The notes: generated by a model not told the origin, from the letters alone. Shown: positions 12,201 to 24,122, counted from the stretch's first letter. The stretch: DNA of 64,000 nucleotides from Danio rerio (GCF_049306965.1 NC_133183.1:20651001-20715000), one strand, 5' to 3'. Numbers and translations are program-made.

Positions 12201-13074
12201 TGGGTTGAAAAGGAATTAAGCAAAATTAGTGATCTATTAGAGGAGGGAACGTTGATGTTGTTTGAGCAATTATCTATTAAGTACAATATTTCAAAAAAGC
12301 ATTTCTTTAAATACTTACAGATAAGGAGTTTTGTTCTTTCTAGGCAGAACCAATCAATAAACTTGCCAGTACTTTAAATTTTGGAAAAATTAATTACCAA
12401 GAATTGCAATAATAAAGGGTTAATATCAGTTTTTTACAAATGGCTTGTATCAGGGTCTACTGATTCATCAACACCAAAACTTGAAATTTGGAAGATGGGA
12501 TTGAATGAGGATATATCTGAGGATAAATGGAGACAAGTCTGTAAAAATTCTCAGAAACAGTTAGGGAGCGTTAGCTTAAAACTACTTCAATATACCTGGT
12601 TGATGCAGACTTATATAACTCCTGTCAAACTAAATAGGTTTAATAAAAATATTCCTGATACATGCTTTAAATGCGAGAGGCTCAGGGTTCATGTGTGCAT
12701 TGTGTTTGGGAATGCAACATTATTAGAGACTTTTGGGTGGAAGTGATTAATATTACAAAGATAATTGTACCCTTGAATATTCCACTAGATGCAAAAATGA
12801 TTTTGCTACATTTATACCCAAAGAACCTTAAACTAAATCTTCAGCAGCGCAAATTAATAGATTATGCTATACTACAAGCTAAAAGAATGATCGCTGGAAA
12901 AGACCTGATCCACCATCTACTGGAACTTGGATTAATGCCATGGCACTGTGTATGGCCATTGAAAAAGTAACATATTTTATTAAAAACCAAATGGATGAAT
13001 ATGAAGAAATTTGGAAGCCGTTTAATTACTACATTAATAACAATAATATTGGTCATTTATTACAAGAAGTGTAA
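9287..13074 (+). pseudogene. L1a ORF2 endonuclease-reverse transcriptase, unit 1 (broken)
   Basis: The N-terminal endonuclease is recognised by VFLQETHM, AGDFNCVL, YSRIDYFLIS and ISDHGLVSL. The reverse transcriptase shows PISLINTDTKIICKILAKR, LLLDVEKAFDRIEW, GCPEGSPLPPLLF and LFADDG. The C-terminal Cys motif CVHCVWECN lies near 12,690. The frame changes several times, near 9,345 (WNCKAL in place of WNCRGL plus a small deletion), 10,150-10,760, 11,030, 11,440 and 12,200-12,680, and there are in-frame stops. It is a dead copy. Confidence 0.85.
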
Positions 13075-13887
13075 CTAAGTATAGTGTTTTTATTTATTTA
13101 TTTATTTTTGTGTGTGTGTTTCATTTTGTTTTGTTGGATAACGTAACTTTTATGTGTAAAGTACAGTAATGTATACTTGGTTTTTGGGTACCAAACTATA
13201 TTTGTTTTGCATTTACATTTACTCTTGTAAGAGAATTCTGTGTATTTGTACAGGGGAGAAGAGAGTGATGTTCTTTTGTTGGGGTGGGAAATAATTGCGA
13301 CGAAATGGAATTGTGTTTTTCTGTTACCTGTCTTGTGTAATCAAAAACAATAAACACATTGTTCAATAAAGAACGGCAGAGTCACTCGCTGTTTTCAAGA
13401 AACAACTAAAAACTCAACTATTTAGTTTCCACTTCACTTCCTAATCTGCAATTGCCTCTCTGGATATACCACTAACTGTACTCAAAAAAAAAAAAAAATT
13501 ACTAATGCTTTCCTTCTTAGACTTTACAGACCTGAAACTTGCCTATAGCACTTATTCATTGTTCCTCTTGTAGTTGTGTAAATTGCTTCCTTGTCCTTAT
13601 TTGTAAGTCGCTTGGGATAAAAGTGTCTGCTAAATGATAAATGTAAATGTAAATGTTGAAATTATAAAGTATGTGCGCTCTGAATGATTTTGAGATATTA
13701 AGCTTCAAAGTTTTTGCATTCCATAAAGCAAACAGTATGTGTGTAACATTTGTTTTTTTAAATAAAAAGTGTTAATGTAAACAACATAAAAAACATCCCA
13801 TAATATAAATAAGTTGTCATTTAATAGGAATATGTCAATAACTCAATTTTGACAAAAATGTCAGATAGAACCTTATAATTCTAAGGT

Positions 13888-14155
13888 GACGAATTGGTGA
13901 AGTTTGTTCCTCACCACTGTTGCCACTGGCTTGCTTGGTTTGGGACTTGAGGAGCTGCGCATCGATGGATTTGCTTTTCAGTGTTTGGACTTTCAGCAGT
14001 GAAAATTAAACCACACTGAATTGAACTAAACCGCACTTCAACTGAAAACTGGACTGACATGGTTTCAATTTCAACTTAAACTTCTATGTTAAGCTGCTTT
14101 GACACAATCTAACCTATAAAAGCACTACAGAAATAAAGATGAATTGAATTGAATA
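13888..14155. repeat. Interspersed repeat with GAATTGAATTGAA tail, upstream of copy 2
   Basis: About 270 bp containing GGACTTGAGGAGCTGCGCAT, AAGCTGCTTTGACACAATCT and the tail GATGAATTGAATTGAATAG. I recall this as a very common fish repeat but cannot name its class safely. It is repeated at 37,898-38,166. The rest of 13,660-14,680 shows no gene. Confidence 0.55.
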
Positions 14156-14683
14156 GACTGTGCTGTATGAATTAGAGAAATGAAATCCTCAATTACCTTT
14201 AAATTACACATCGCATCCATTTCACCGACAGATTACACATAAAAGGCCACAAATCATACCTAAACCCTCACTACATCTTTTGTTTTGACATTCTCAATAT
14301 ACTTCTTGGATTTGTAACGAATATCTTACTCATAATTGTCTTTCCTGGCATTGTGTTTACATTTTTAAAGTATATTTTACTGTTTCTTAATAATAATGAT
14401 ATTAGTTGTCTATAGGTAGAAAGATATTGTGTTAGAATCACATGTCAAAAGATTTTTAATGCAAGCACTTGTCAATTCAATGCCTTTTTTTCAGTTTTTG
14501 CTATTCAACAAGCTTTTTCTGAGGCAGACCATGACAGGGACTGTTGTTTATTGTTTACGACGATACATTGTAAATGAATAAATCAATAAAAATGACCCCA
14601 AAACAGTCTAAGCGGAGTAATACTTAAAGAATATTTATAAAAAAACACGAGGCCCTGAGACGCTGTTAGATATATTCCAAAAG

Positions 14684-14691
14684 TGACGTCA
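14684..14691. promoter_or_regulatory. CRE-like palindrome upstream of kinase copy 2
   Basis: A perfect TGACGTCA (the CREB/ATF site) lies 114 bp before the start codon. A TATTTATAAAA stretch lies about 45 bp further upstream. The palindrome and its distance to the ATG are the same in copy 3. Function is inferred from the motif and its position only. Confidence 0.5.
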
Positions 14692-14805
14692 CTCAATAGA
14701 ACATAAACGCTCGCATAACTTACATTTCTTACATCAGTTCAGTGATCATCCAAGCTACTGTAAGGATCATTATTTGGACGTGTTAACAGATTTTCACCAA
14801 ATCTA

Positions 14806-17800
14806 ATGGATAACGAACATCTGTCGACTTATTTTACGAGCGAACACATGAGTGAACTCGAAGACTTTCTGAGTGAAGCGACACAGCCTGTGGTTGTCCA
14901 CGCGATGGCAGCAACAGTACCTGTGTTTGGTGAAGGAGTGAGCGGAGAGGTGGCTCCAGTGCTGGAAAACATGGACTTCTGCAGAAACCTCTGTTCTTGG
15001 CTGGACGAGGAATGTACTGCGGCGTCTGATGCCAGTACGACACTCGATGAGCCCTTCTCTGTTAATGTGGAGAAAACAACCGGTGAGCCTGTCAGCAAAC
15101 ACTCAAGTTGTGTATGGTTTAAAATAATTATAAAAACTGGGGAAAGAAAAGCTATTAGTAAATTTAAATAATGTATAAATGACAAAAGAGACGTTACATA
15201 ACCCCAACCCAAAAAAATAAAAATAATAATAATAATGGGGTTTTAACAGAACATTTGTGTTTGAGGTAAATTGCCCTAAAGGGAGACTTGGGCCTAGTCA
15301 AAGCGTTAAATGCCCAGCGTTCACACACGCACTATATTCTTCGGTTTAGTCCCGAATTCATCCGCCTTTCTAGCCACAACTAAATACTCTTATTCAAACC
15401 CCCCATAAACACACACACAGACACTCAAGACTAATTTAAAAAACCCACAATATATTTCCAATTAAAACTGAAAAAGATGTTCAAACTGGACTTTTTCCTG
15501 CATATAAAACTGCGAGGTGGCCACCTCCACCAAATTTTGTACCACCTGTGCCTTTAGACAAAAAACAAGGCAGACAGACCCTAAATGATGCTCAAGCATG
15601 TTTTTTTTTTTTTAATAATGAAATGTCATGCATTTAATTGAATCAAATGTTAGCCATTTTAAATAGTTTACTTGATAAGATTACAAGAGTTATGCAAAAT
15701 GTGTTTATTTCAATAACAAATGTATTACACACACAAAAATACACTACCAGTCAAAAGTTTAGGCTCAGTAGGGTTTTTAAAGGTTTTAAAATAAGCTTAT
15801 CCCGCTGACCGAAGCTGCATTAATCAAAAATACAGTGCAAATTGTGAACTGTTATTGCTCTCTAATATAATGGTTCAATAAAAGTTTATTGTTTAATTTA
15901 ATCATTTACTTCTGTGATTTTAAAGATGAATTGTCAGCTTCATTACTGCAGTCTTCAGAGTCACACGATCCTTCAGAAATTACTCTAATATTAATTATTA
16001 TTATTAATGTAATAGTAATGAAATCAATAATGACTGGAGTAATATTTTCATTTGAAACTACATACGATAAGAGAGCAGTTATTTAAAATTGTTATAAATA
16101 TTTATCGATTTAACATTTTTTTTACATTTATTAAATGCCATCTTGATGAACAGAATCATTTTCTTAAAAAACAACAACAAAAGCAAATAAAACTTTTGAC
16201 TGGTAGTGTGTATATACATAATGTGTTCTGCATGTGCTAAGTTTTTAGGAATAGTCAAAATTAAATTATTGATTTTCTTTATTATCCCAACAATCATCAG
16301 AATGTTAAGATCAAGTTTCTTGAAAAAAAAAGGCCTAAAGTGAGTTTACAGTATACAACATACTTTGTAGAAATTATGTGAATTCAACTGCATAAGCCAA
16401 AATAAACGACGCTAATTAAAAGGATAAGAGTTGCCTCTCTATACAACAAAAATGATTTATTTTATTTGACAGTTTTGCATTTATGAGGAAAGAGCTTCGT
16501 TATGGATGTGACGTGTGAAATTGACACTTTGGAACTTTGGTAAATCAAATATAATAGTTTGAAAACATTGACAGACATTTTTTAAGTATGTTTAAAGTAC
16601 TGTTAAATACTTGCTCACACAAACAAGCATACAAACACTGTTTTACTGTTTTGGTGAAAACTGACATTTGCATGGAATTGCTCATGGGGAGACTCAACAA
16701 ATAGTAATAATGAACGTTTACAAAGTGATGTAATACTTTCGAAAATCATAAAAATCTAGAGACTGATGTGAACAGCATGATTTGTATATCAAATTCAGTG
16801 TAATGTGTGATATGACTAAAAAGTGGTCATAAATACATATTTTTCATGACTTAACAAGCAGATTTTTTCACTTGGCCTGGCCAATTTTTAAAAAATGTTT
16901 ATTTAAATTTTCGTATAGAAACATATGAATATTTTCTTATATATGTCTATACATTTACTTATTGTCATGTTTCAAATATTCTCTTTTATTTTCTTTTTTT
17001 CTTTGTTCAACTAAGAAGTTCAAACAGGAGGCAGCAGGAGGAGAAGAATCCATGCTTTCTTCAAGAGAGTGTGGAAGGCCATAAAGAAGCCGTTCCTCTG
17101 CTACAGACGGAGAAGAGTGGGGACTCAAATACCACAGGGGGATCCACACACAAACGATGTAGAGATTGATTTGGATCCAGAGCCTGTGCCTAGAACTTCT
17201 GGGCTCCAGAATACTGTTGATCTGAATCCAGGTCCAAAACCTGTCCTTGGAACGTCTTGGTGCAGGAATACTTTTGATCTGAATCCAGATCCAGAACTTG
17301 TCCTTGGAACGTCTAGGTGCAAGAATACTGTTGATCTGAATCCAGATCCAGAACCTGTCCTTGGAACGTCTGGGTGCAAGAATACTGTTGATCTGAATCC
17401 AGATCCAGAACTTGTCCTTGGAACGTCTGGGTGCAAGAATACTGTTGATCTGAATCCAGATCCAGAACCTGCTCCTGGAATGTTTGGGCGGCAGTTTACT
17501 GTTGATCCGGTTCCAGATCTAGAACCTGCCCCTAGAGCATCTGGGTTGCAGTTTACTGTTAATCCGGTTCCAGATCCAGAATCTGCCCCTAGAGCGCCTG
17601 GGAGGCAGTTTACTGTTGATTTGGTTCCAGATCCAGAATCTGCCCCTAGAGCGCCTGGGAGGCAGTTTACTGTTGATTTGGTTCCAGATCCAGAATCTGC
17701 CCCTAGAGCGCCTGGGAGGCAGTTTACTGTTGATTTGGTTCCAGATCCAGAATCTGCCCCTAGAGCGCCTGGGAGGCAGTTTACTGTTGATTTGGTTCCA

Positions 17801-18121
17801 GATCCAGAGCCTGTCCCTAGAGCGTCTGGGTGCCAGAATTCAGTTGATCCGGTTCCAAATCCAGGGTATGAGCTTAGAAACTGCAAGAGCCAGTTTGCTA
17901 TTGATATAGATTCAGATCCAGATTCAGATCCAGATTCAGAGCCTGTCCCTGGACCATCTGGGCTCCAGGACACAGCTAATGGGGAATCATCATCTGCCAC
18001 AGGACCAAATAGAGGTGAGTCTGATTTCAGGACTCGGAAGTCATGTACAAGACATAAACACAAAGTGTCAAATTCAATTTTGAGACAAACAGAACTATTA
18101 TAAATTCTACTGTAATATATT

Positions 18122-18218
<97 letters not shown>

Positions 18219-21079
18219 GTATACTGTAATACTGTAATATATATATATCAGTGTGAGAGAATTGAAAACACTTAACCTCTTCTTTTTTTCAGTATTTATG
18301 AAGAGTCTCTACAGATTGGGAGATATTCTGGGAACTGGAAGCTTCGGCGTAACCTACAAAGCAATCCGTAAATCTGATGGCAAGGAGGTAAAACTCTTAG
18401 TGTACAATTTGCTTCTTATGTAACTTGTACCCTTAATCCAAGCTTGTCAATAATACGTGAAAAACTAATACTTGGATATTTGCTTTGCAGGTTGCCATCA
18501 AGAGGATCCGCAAGAGACACGGTGACCATTACATATCAGTAGTAAGTTTGCAAAACTTCACTCAATATTTGATTCGTTATTGGTTTGGACATTATTACTG
18601 TTGCATAGTTGAATTTTAAAAGGCAAAATCCAGTCATTTCTGAAATAATATGTTCAAGCCGAATAAAATTATGTTTAGGGCTTAGGTCTCAAACTCAATT
18701 CCTGGAGAGCCGCAGCTCTGCTCAGTTTTGCTCCAACCCTGAAAAAATATAGCTGATCCTAATAATCGAGGTGTTCAAAAGAGTCTTGAACACCTTTATT
18801 AGTGGAATCAGCTGTGTTTGATCAGGGTTGGAGCAAAACTATGCAGGGCCGGTGCGACCCTCCAGGAATCAAGTTTGAGACCTATGCTTTAGATCAGTGG
18901 TTCTCAAACTGTGGTACGTGTACCACTAGTGGTACGCGGGCTTCCTTCTAGTGGTACGCGGAGGAATCAAATATGTCATATATACATGCAAGATAAGTTT
19001 CAAAATTTATCACAAATGATTTATATATGAATATGATGACATATAGCCCATATTAATAAGGCCCAAACAACATTTCCAGGTTGACGTATAGGCTACTATA
19101 TGTTAATACTTTACATATAAAAAAGCACATATAATTAAAACATTGACATTTTATTTTGGCTGTTTGTTGTTGTTGTTGTTGTTTTTTACCTGTAAGCACA
19201 ATACAGTGTTAATGTTCAAAATATTTATAATGTTTAAAGCAGCTGACAATAATAAATATTCTTACTAATAGGAATTATTCTGCCTGGTTTTTAAACTGTG
19301 CAGAGCTGTAGGTGCTTAATTAGGCCTACTACGCCACTGTATTTTAATACTGGTCATTATAGTGTTACTTGGAGGGACAAATTTTTTTCTGAGGTGGTAC
19401 TTAATAAAAAAAGTTTGAGAACCGCTGCTTTAGATGAAATCTGAGAGCTCCCCCATCCTCCATAGACATCAATGGTCCAGGGGCATTCAGAGACCAGAAA
19501 AGGAGCCAAAAACATTGTCAAAACAAATTTTTCCCTCCTGTACCAGGTCAGGGTGCACATTTTCTACAAGCAATTTTATTTACTGTCAGAGTCAGCGAGA
19601 CGCAAGTGTCTTATTACCGGTAGTAAATGCACACCCTGACCTGATGTGGAAGAATTGGTCAAACAAAGTTTTTTACAGTTTCATAAGTGTTCTTGGAGCT
19701 TCGTATGATTACACTTGAAACTGACTTTGAGTGCCTAAGGAACGCTACTGTCTGTGGAGGATAAGGGAGCTCTCAGATTTAATCTAAAATATCTTCATTG
19801 AGAATATCTTCTCTAGGGGTTGAAATAACATGAAGGAAAGTCTAGTTGAACTTATCCATGAAATAATGGTGATCTTTCTTCACATCTACAGCTAGTAACC
19901 CTTGTTCTCTTTTTCTTTTTAGCCTGGTTATTCCAAACCAGTACTAAGAGAAGTGGCGTTTATGCTCATGCTGAAAGATCCTTCCAAGAGCATATACCTG
20001 ATAGAAATGTACGAGTGGTTTGATCAAGAAGGGTTCATTTCACTTGTTTTGGAATACCCCAAACCTTGTACATCCCTGCGGATCTTTGTAAAGCGACGTC
20101 ACACGCTGAAGGAACCAATTGCACGCTGCTTGCTGCACCAGTTAATCCTGGGAATCCAGCACTCCCTTGACCATGGAATTTCTCACAATGACTTGCATGC
20201 TGAAAACATCCTGGTGAACACAAACACATTGGAGCTCAAGGTGATTGACTTCGGCTGTGCTAGCAAATACGAGGATGAAGAACAAAGAATCATCATCTTG
20301 GGGAACATCTGGAGCGTCGGCCACCTGCTGTATTTTATGGTGAACGGAAAAGTGCCAGTGTACTCCAGAGATGAATGGCAACCACGCCTTTTATTTAAAC
20401 CCAAGATATCCAGCGGTGAGTAAACAGACACTGATAAATTTAAATGCCTCAACCTGTTGTAGTCTTATGCCTCATTCACATTTGCAGCAGATTACCACCT
20501 AAAGCGACAGGCAGCTACTAAGTCGCTGGTATTGTGAGTGAGGCATCAATGTCCACAACAGAATCAAACTGTGGCCCTAATGTCACCATATATATTAACT
20601 CAGGAAGGGGCAATTTGAGGGCCACAGTCCTGCAGAGTTTACCTCCAAACTCTTATCTTGAAGAATCCAAGTTATCTTGAAGTCACACTCCATTGCTTAC
20701 AATAGTCTACTCAAAGGAGTGAATGTAAATGAATGAGGGAATTAAATACACTTCAAAACCTCCACCATGGTTTCGGACATTACTAAAAAAGGCTACTCCC
20801 TCAAATAGTGTACTTGGTGATTTGAGATATAGCCACTGATTAGCTTGGAGTGTTTGAAGAAAACTCTGCAAGACACCGGCCTTCCAGGACTTTACACTAG
20901 CTTGTTTTACTCACAAATGTCAGAAGATATCTTCATTAATGTCAGCTTTGGTATAGTGTTGACTAACCATCTCTCTTTCTCCTCATACAGAGTGCTGTGA
21001 TCTGATTGAAAAGTGTCTGAATCACAATTTGGAGACACTGGAGGAGGTCATGCAGCACGAGTGGATGAAGAAGGTGTGA
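14806..21079 (+). CDS. Pim-type kinase-like gene with 19-residue repeats, copy 2 (complete)
   Basis: Coding exons: 14,806-15,082; 17,016-18,014; 18,293-18,387; 18,491-18,541; 19,923-20,415; 20,991-21,079. All have GT-AG borders and the phases agree, giving 667 aa. Residues 1-92 are acidic and unrecognised. Residues 93-140 hold a basic segment ([20 protein letters not shown]) ending in LCYRRRR. Residues 141-387 are thirteen 19-residue repeats. From about 428 the chain follows PIM kinases: GTGSFG loop 439-444, VAIK Lys461, alpha-C Glu484, HND 562-564, Asn569, DFG 583-585, WSVG 604-607. The HRD Arg is Asn563, the catalytic-loop Lys is His566, and only 18 residues separate DFG from WSVG, about 20 fewer than PIM1, with no PPEW motif. 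Zebrafish is known to have many pim-like genes. Catalysis is doubtful; a pseudokinase or scaffold role is inference. Copy 3 differs at few kinase residues (Tyr504, Ile599). Confidence 0.88.
15742..16208. mobile_element. TIR MITE in intron 1 of copy 2
   Basis: Ends CACTACCAGTCAAAAGTTTA and TTTTGACTGGTAGTG are inverted repeats flanked by TA, fitting a Tc1/mariner-type non-autonomous element. The inner text (GTCACACGATCCTTCAGAAA) is familiar from cyprinid genomes. The orthologous insertion is at 39,750-40,215. No transposase is present. Confidence 0.75.
17159..17899 (+). repeat. Coding 57-bp minisatellite in exon 2, copy 2
   Basis: Exactly 13 units of 57 bp (741 bp), each giving 19 residues such as [19 protein letters not shown]. 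Units fall in two subtypes: LNPDPE...VLGTS (five, counting the GPKP and mixed APG units) and VPDPE.APRAPG. Three adjacent VDLVPDPES units are nearly identical in DNA, a sign of recent expansion. The tract ends in an aperiodic Asp/Ser/Pro tail. It is rich in Pro and Asp and probably disordered. Confidence 0.92.
18124..18216. repeat. (TA)n tract in intron 2 of copy 2
   Basis: About 93 bp of pure TA repeat with a short further TA run at about 18,238. It is absent at the matching place in copy 3, near 42,125, where a unique sequence (GATCATTCAAGG) stands. Confidence 0.9.
18683..18884. mobile_element. MITE-1 in intron 4 of copy 2
   Basis: Same 202-bp inverted-repeat element as at 97-298, with ends TAGGTCTCAAACT and AGTTTGAGACCTA. 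Confidence 0.75.
18895..19427. mobile_element. hAT-type element in intron 4 of copy 2
   Basis: A 533-bp version of the element at 309-825, with the same ends and the same CTTTAGAT duplication (18,887-18,894 and 19,428-19,435). It keeps an extra block near 18,935 (GGGCTTCCTTCTAGTGGTAC) that copy 1 lacks, apparently a deletion between short repeats in copy 1. Confidence 0.88.
19430..19787. mobile_element. MITE-2 in intron 4 of copy 2
   Basis: Same 358-bp element as at 828-1185, with both terminal and inner inverted repeats kept. Confidence 0.75.
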
Positions 21080-22020
21080 ATGAAGACCAGATGAAGGTAA
21101 ATACAACTGATCCCTTAGGAAACATACTACTCTACAGGCTGCACGATTTTTTGCGATATATATTGCAATATGAATACAATTTCATCAGATGACTTGATCA
21201 ATTTTATCGATTAGGGTGATTCTGCAGTGGGAGTACATCTCCATAAAATCTAATAAACACTCTATAATTGGGGTCCGCCGACACATTTTTGATGTGGTCT
21301 GATATTTGCAGTGCATTTCTCTATTTGCATGTGTTGAGAGTATTTTCAAGCATAACAATCTATAACTAAAATCAAGAAAAAGGTAGAGTTAGTGGTATAT
21401 TGTTTTCCGAGTTTAACAGTATTCGAGCAGCATAACTGAATATTAAAAATAATTTAATCAAATGAATTGTTGTTAAAGTTAGAAATGGTACAATTTATTA
21501 CGCCTGAAAGCTTTTAAGGTCATAATACAGTCACAGGCATCAGAAGTGCATGCAAATGATCAATTATAATACAAACTTAACATTGCGTATGCTCGCGATT
21601 TGACTATTACGAACGCTGAAACTGTCTTATTTAGATTAAGGCAAATCATTTGATTATTAATGTCCATGTAAATGTAGGCAATGTTAGAATATTGCTATTA
21701 GAAAACCCTTATACAAATATAATGTAACTAAAAAGCAAGTCAATGTGACAATGAAAACATTTGAGACGAGAACATTTCAGGATAACTGTACATACACACA
21801 TACAGTATATAAAGGTGCTTTACTAAAGTAATCGCCACATATAACCACTTCACAACAACTTGCATCTTTGAGATGAATCTTCTTGTTGCATTACCTGTTT
21901 TATCAGCTGATTGTTGGAGCTTTAAGAGGCTGTTCACAGACAAGATTAGTTCAATCTTAGTGTGAAATATACAAATTCTGGACATCTCTAACATTTTTTT
22001 TCTTCTTTTGTTTTCCTCAG

Positions 22021-22130
22021 TGAAGACCAAAGCAGCAAAATCATCCTCATCTTTACCAGGAAACAGCCGCTATTGTTCAGGCAGATTTGAAACGTATAGA
22101 AATGTATAAGAATAAACTGTTGTATGAAGT
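22021..22130 (+). other. 3' UTR terminal exon of kinase copy 2
   Basis: Acceptor TTTTCCTCAG precedes 22,021 and AATAAA is at 22,111-22,116. The paired donor is at 21,097 (GAAG|GTAAAT), giving a 924-bp intron as in copies 1 and 3. Confidence 0.6.
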
Positions 22131-22252
22131 CATTATTTGTATTTTATATGAACACAAATGTCTTATCATAGCTTAATAATATACTGATTACACCTTCGGT
22201 GGTTCTGTTTGAATATTGTAAAATGTATGAAAATATTAGTGAAACATCTTTC

Positions 22253-22444
22253 TCCTGAGTGTCAGTATATTGCGCACGTTCATGAGCACTGTGCAGTGAT
22301 GTATAGCTCCTTCCAGATGCCTACACCCGACTTCCTCTGTATAAAAAAACTAGCACAGGCGCATCTGAGGTATACTTAAGCAACGTGACATGCAAAGAAA
22401 GAGCACAACGCTCGAGACCATGGCCCCTATACTGACACTGAGGA
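22253..22444. repeat. Hairpin element A, unit 2
   Basis: Second copy of the element at 3651-3838. The left end has one change (TCCTGAGT) against the right arm. Confidence 0.6.
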
Positions 22445-22755
22445 AATAAATGTGGATAGTCGTTATTCTTGTTTTAGTCATATGGTCTGTTTTGAGGAGG
22501 TTTTTGGTTCTTTTTCTTTTTGATCTTATAAATTTGATACAATTGTTTTTGATACAAATGTAAAGTTTCACAAACTAATTTGGAGAGGAGCATGTAATAT
22601 GATTGACCGCAGCTGGTCCCTATCGCTAATCATTAGCTAGCCAATCGGATTATTCCAACTTTGACATAAATATCCAGCCTAATTTCATTCCCTATCTTCA
22701 TTTTGGAAGACCCCCCCTCATCCATCCTTTCTCCCTCCTCCTCAATTCTAGGATC

Positions 22756-22944
22756 GGGCAACACGGTGGCTCAGTGGCTAGCACTGCTGCTTCACAGCAA
22801 GAAGGTCACTGGTTCAAGTCCTAGCAGAGTCAGTTGGCACTTTCTGTGTGGAGTTTACATGTTCTCCCCGTGTTCGCGTGGGTTTTCCCCGGGTACTCCG
22901 GTTTCCTCCCACACTCTAAAGACGTGACACAAGTGAATTAAATA
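22756..22944 (+). mobile_element. DANA-like SINE, unit 2
   Basis: Same insertion as at 4150-4338, with the GGCAACACGGTGGCTCAGTG head and the CACAGCAAGAAGGTCACTGG block. A short ATTT tract follows near 23,003-23,042. Confidence 0.8.
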
Positions 22945-23005
22945 ATAGCACCAGGCACAAGCACTTAATGCAAGAGCATTATCTAAGTGTGAACTCATGA
23001 ATCAT

Positions 23006-23040
<35 letters not shown>

Positions 23041-23271
23041 TTCATGTACTGCATTTTATTGTGGAAACCAAAGAATTGTATTGTACAAGAAGACTTCTGC
23101 TGTGAATGTGCCCTTGACACTGTGGAACTGAATTGTTGAATGAAGTCATTATTTGTATTTTATGTGCACACAGATGTCTTATTTTAGCTTAATAATATAC
23201 AGATTACGCCTTCAGTGGTTCTGTTTGAATATTGTAAAATGTATAAAAATATTTGTGAAGTTTGTATCTTC

Positions 23272-23392
23272 TCCTCAGTGTCAGTACATTGTGCACGTTC
23301 ATGAACAGTGTGCAGTGATTCCAGATGCCCACACGTGACTTTCTCAGAAAGCACAGCAATCATGAACGTGCCCCCTATACTGACACTGAGGA
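23272..23392. repeat. Hairpin element B, unit 2
   Basis: A 121-bp segment with complementary arms as at 4683-4803. The right arm holds CATGAACGTGCCCCCTATAC, so pairing is slightly weaker than in unit 1. Confidence 0.65.
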
Positions 23393-24122
23393 AATGAACT
23401 TGGATTGTCATTATTTTTTGAGTCATATTCTCCGTCTTGAGGACGTTTTTGGTTCTTTTTTTAAGATTTTATGAATTTTTGATACAATTTGTAATTTTGA
23501 TTGTTTTTTATACGCTATTGCACTATTTATTTGTTTATTCATTCATGTACAGCATTTTATTGTGGAAACCAAATAATTTCACTGTACAAGAACACTTGTT
23601 CTCTACTGTGCACATGACATTTTAAAATGTTGTTGAGATGATGTTTTGAGTTTGCATTTTAAATAAATAAATATATATAATAAAGTGACTGCTGTTCTAT
23701 TTAATCAGTTATTTATAAGGAATTAATGTAGTATCTTTTTAAAAATGGGGACAGGGTTGTTAAAAACAGACATAAACCAATTTAACACAAAAAAGTATAA
23801 TGGTTGAAAAGAGATATATTTATTGATTAAAACTATTTCACCAGACAAATATTAATAAGTGGATTGTCAAATGTGCAGTCTGGTGCTACAAGTTCCCTGC
23901 ACAGATTTAGGTTGTGTTTCAACTCACATGATGTATGATTCTGCTGACTGCATATTTATTGCTAATAAAATCTTCCAGGTAATGTATCTCACACAACAAA
24001 ATGGCAGGAATAATTTTAATAATAGTAGTAGAAACAATTAAACTGCATTAAAGGGTGATAAGAATGCAAACCAAATAGCCTAATATTAATAACCTCTCAA
24101 TGGTAAAGCCACATACTCACAC

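Larger units (their letters stand above)
7692..13369 (+). mobile_element. L1/Tx1-type LINE (L1a), full length, inserted in L2, unit 1
   Basis: A two-ORF LINE of 5,678 bp flanked by a 14-bp duplication, AGAACGGCAGAGTC, at 7678-7691 and 13,370-13,383. ORF1 starts at 7834, ORF2 at 9287, and the 3' end is AATAAACACATTGTTCAATA. The L2 sequence continues on both sides. Layout, ORF1 type and the C-terminal Cys motif of ORF2 fit fish L1-like elements of the Tx1 group. Confidence 0.88.
5682..13659 (+). mobile_element. L2-clade LINE, 5'-truncated, unit 1 (interrupted by L1a)
   Basis: The reverse transcriptase region is readable from about 5,690 to 7,570, with ENYRPVSLLPFMAKILEK, QSGFKKGHSTETALA, LLDLSAAFDTVNH, GVPQSSVLGPLLFSIY, CYVDD and LHWLPV. 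It changes frame at about 6,590 and again later. The 3' end, at 13,384-13,659, has the L2 tail GTCGCTTGGGATAAAAGTGT and a (TAAATG)n end. Only the 3' part of the full element is present. The L1a element splits it at 7,691. The catalytic box reads VDD here and ADD in the unit 2 copy. The unoccupied target is visible in unit 3 at 47,495/47,496. Confidence 0.9.

Noticed and set aside
7834-13074. An active L1 element
   Set aside because: Both copies of ORF2 have several frame changes and stops, and ORF1 is altered near its end. Structure is complete, function is not.
17159-17899. CRISPR-like regular repeats
   Set aside because: Repeats are directly adjacent 57-bp coding units without unique spacers, inside a spliced eukaryotic gene.
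17125-18063. Antisense open frames of 312 and 335 codons over the exon 2 repeats (also at 41,129-42,136)
   Set aside because: The 57-bp unit is a multiple of three, so any frame open in one unit stays open across the array. They show no start context, splice logic or similarity. The + strand frame is the one in phase with five other exons.
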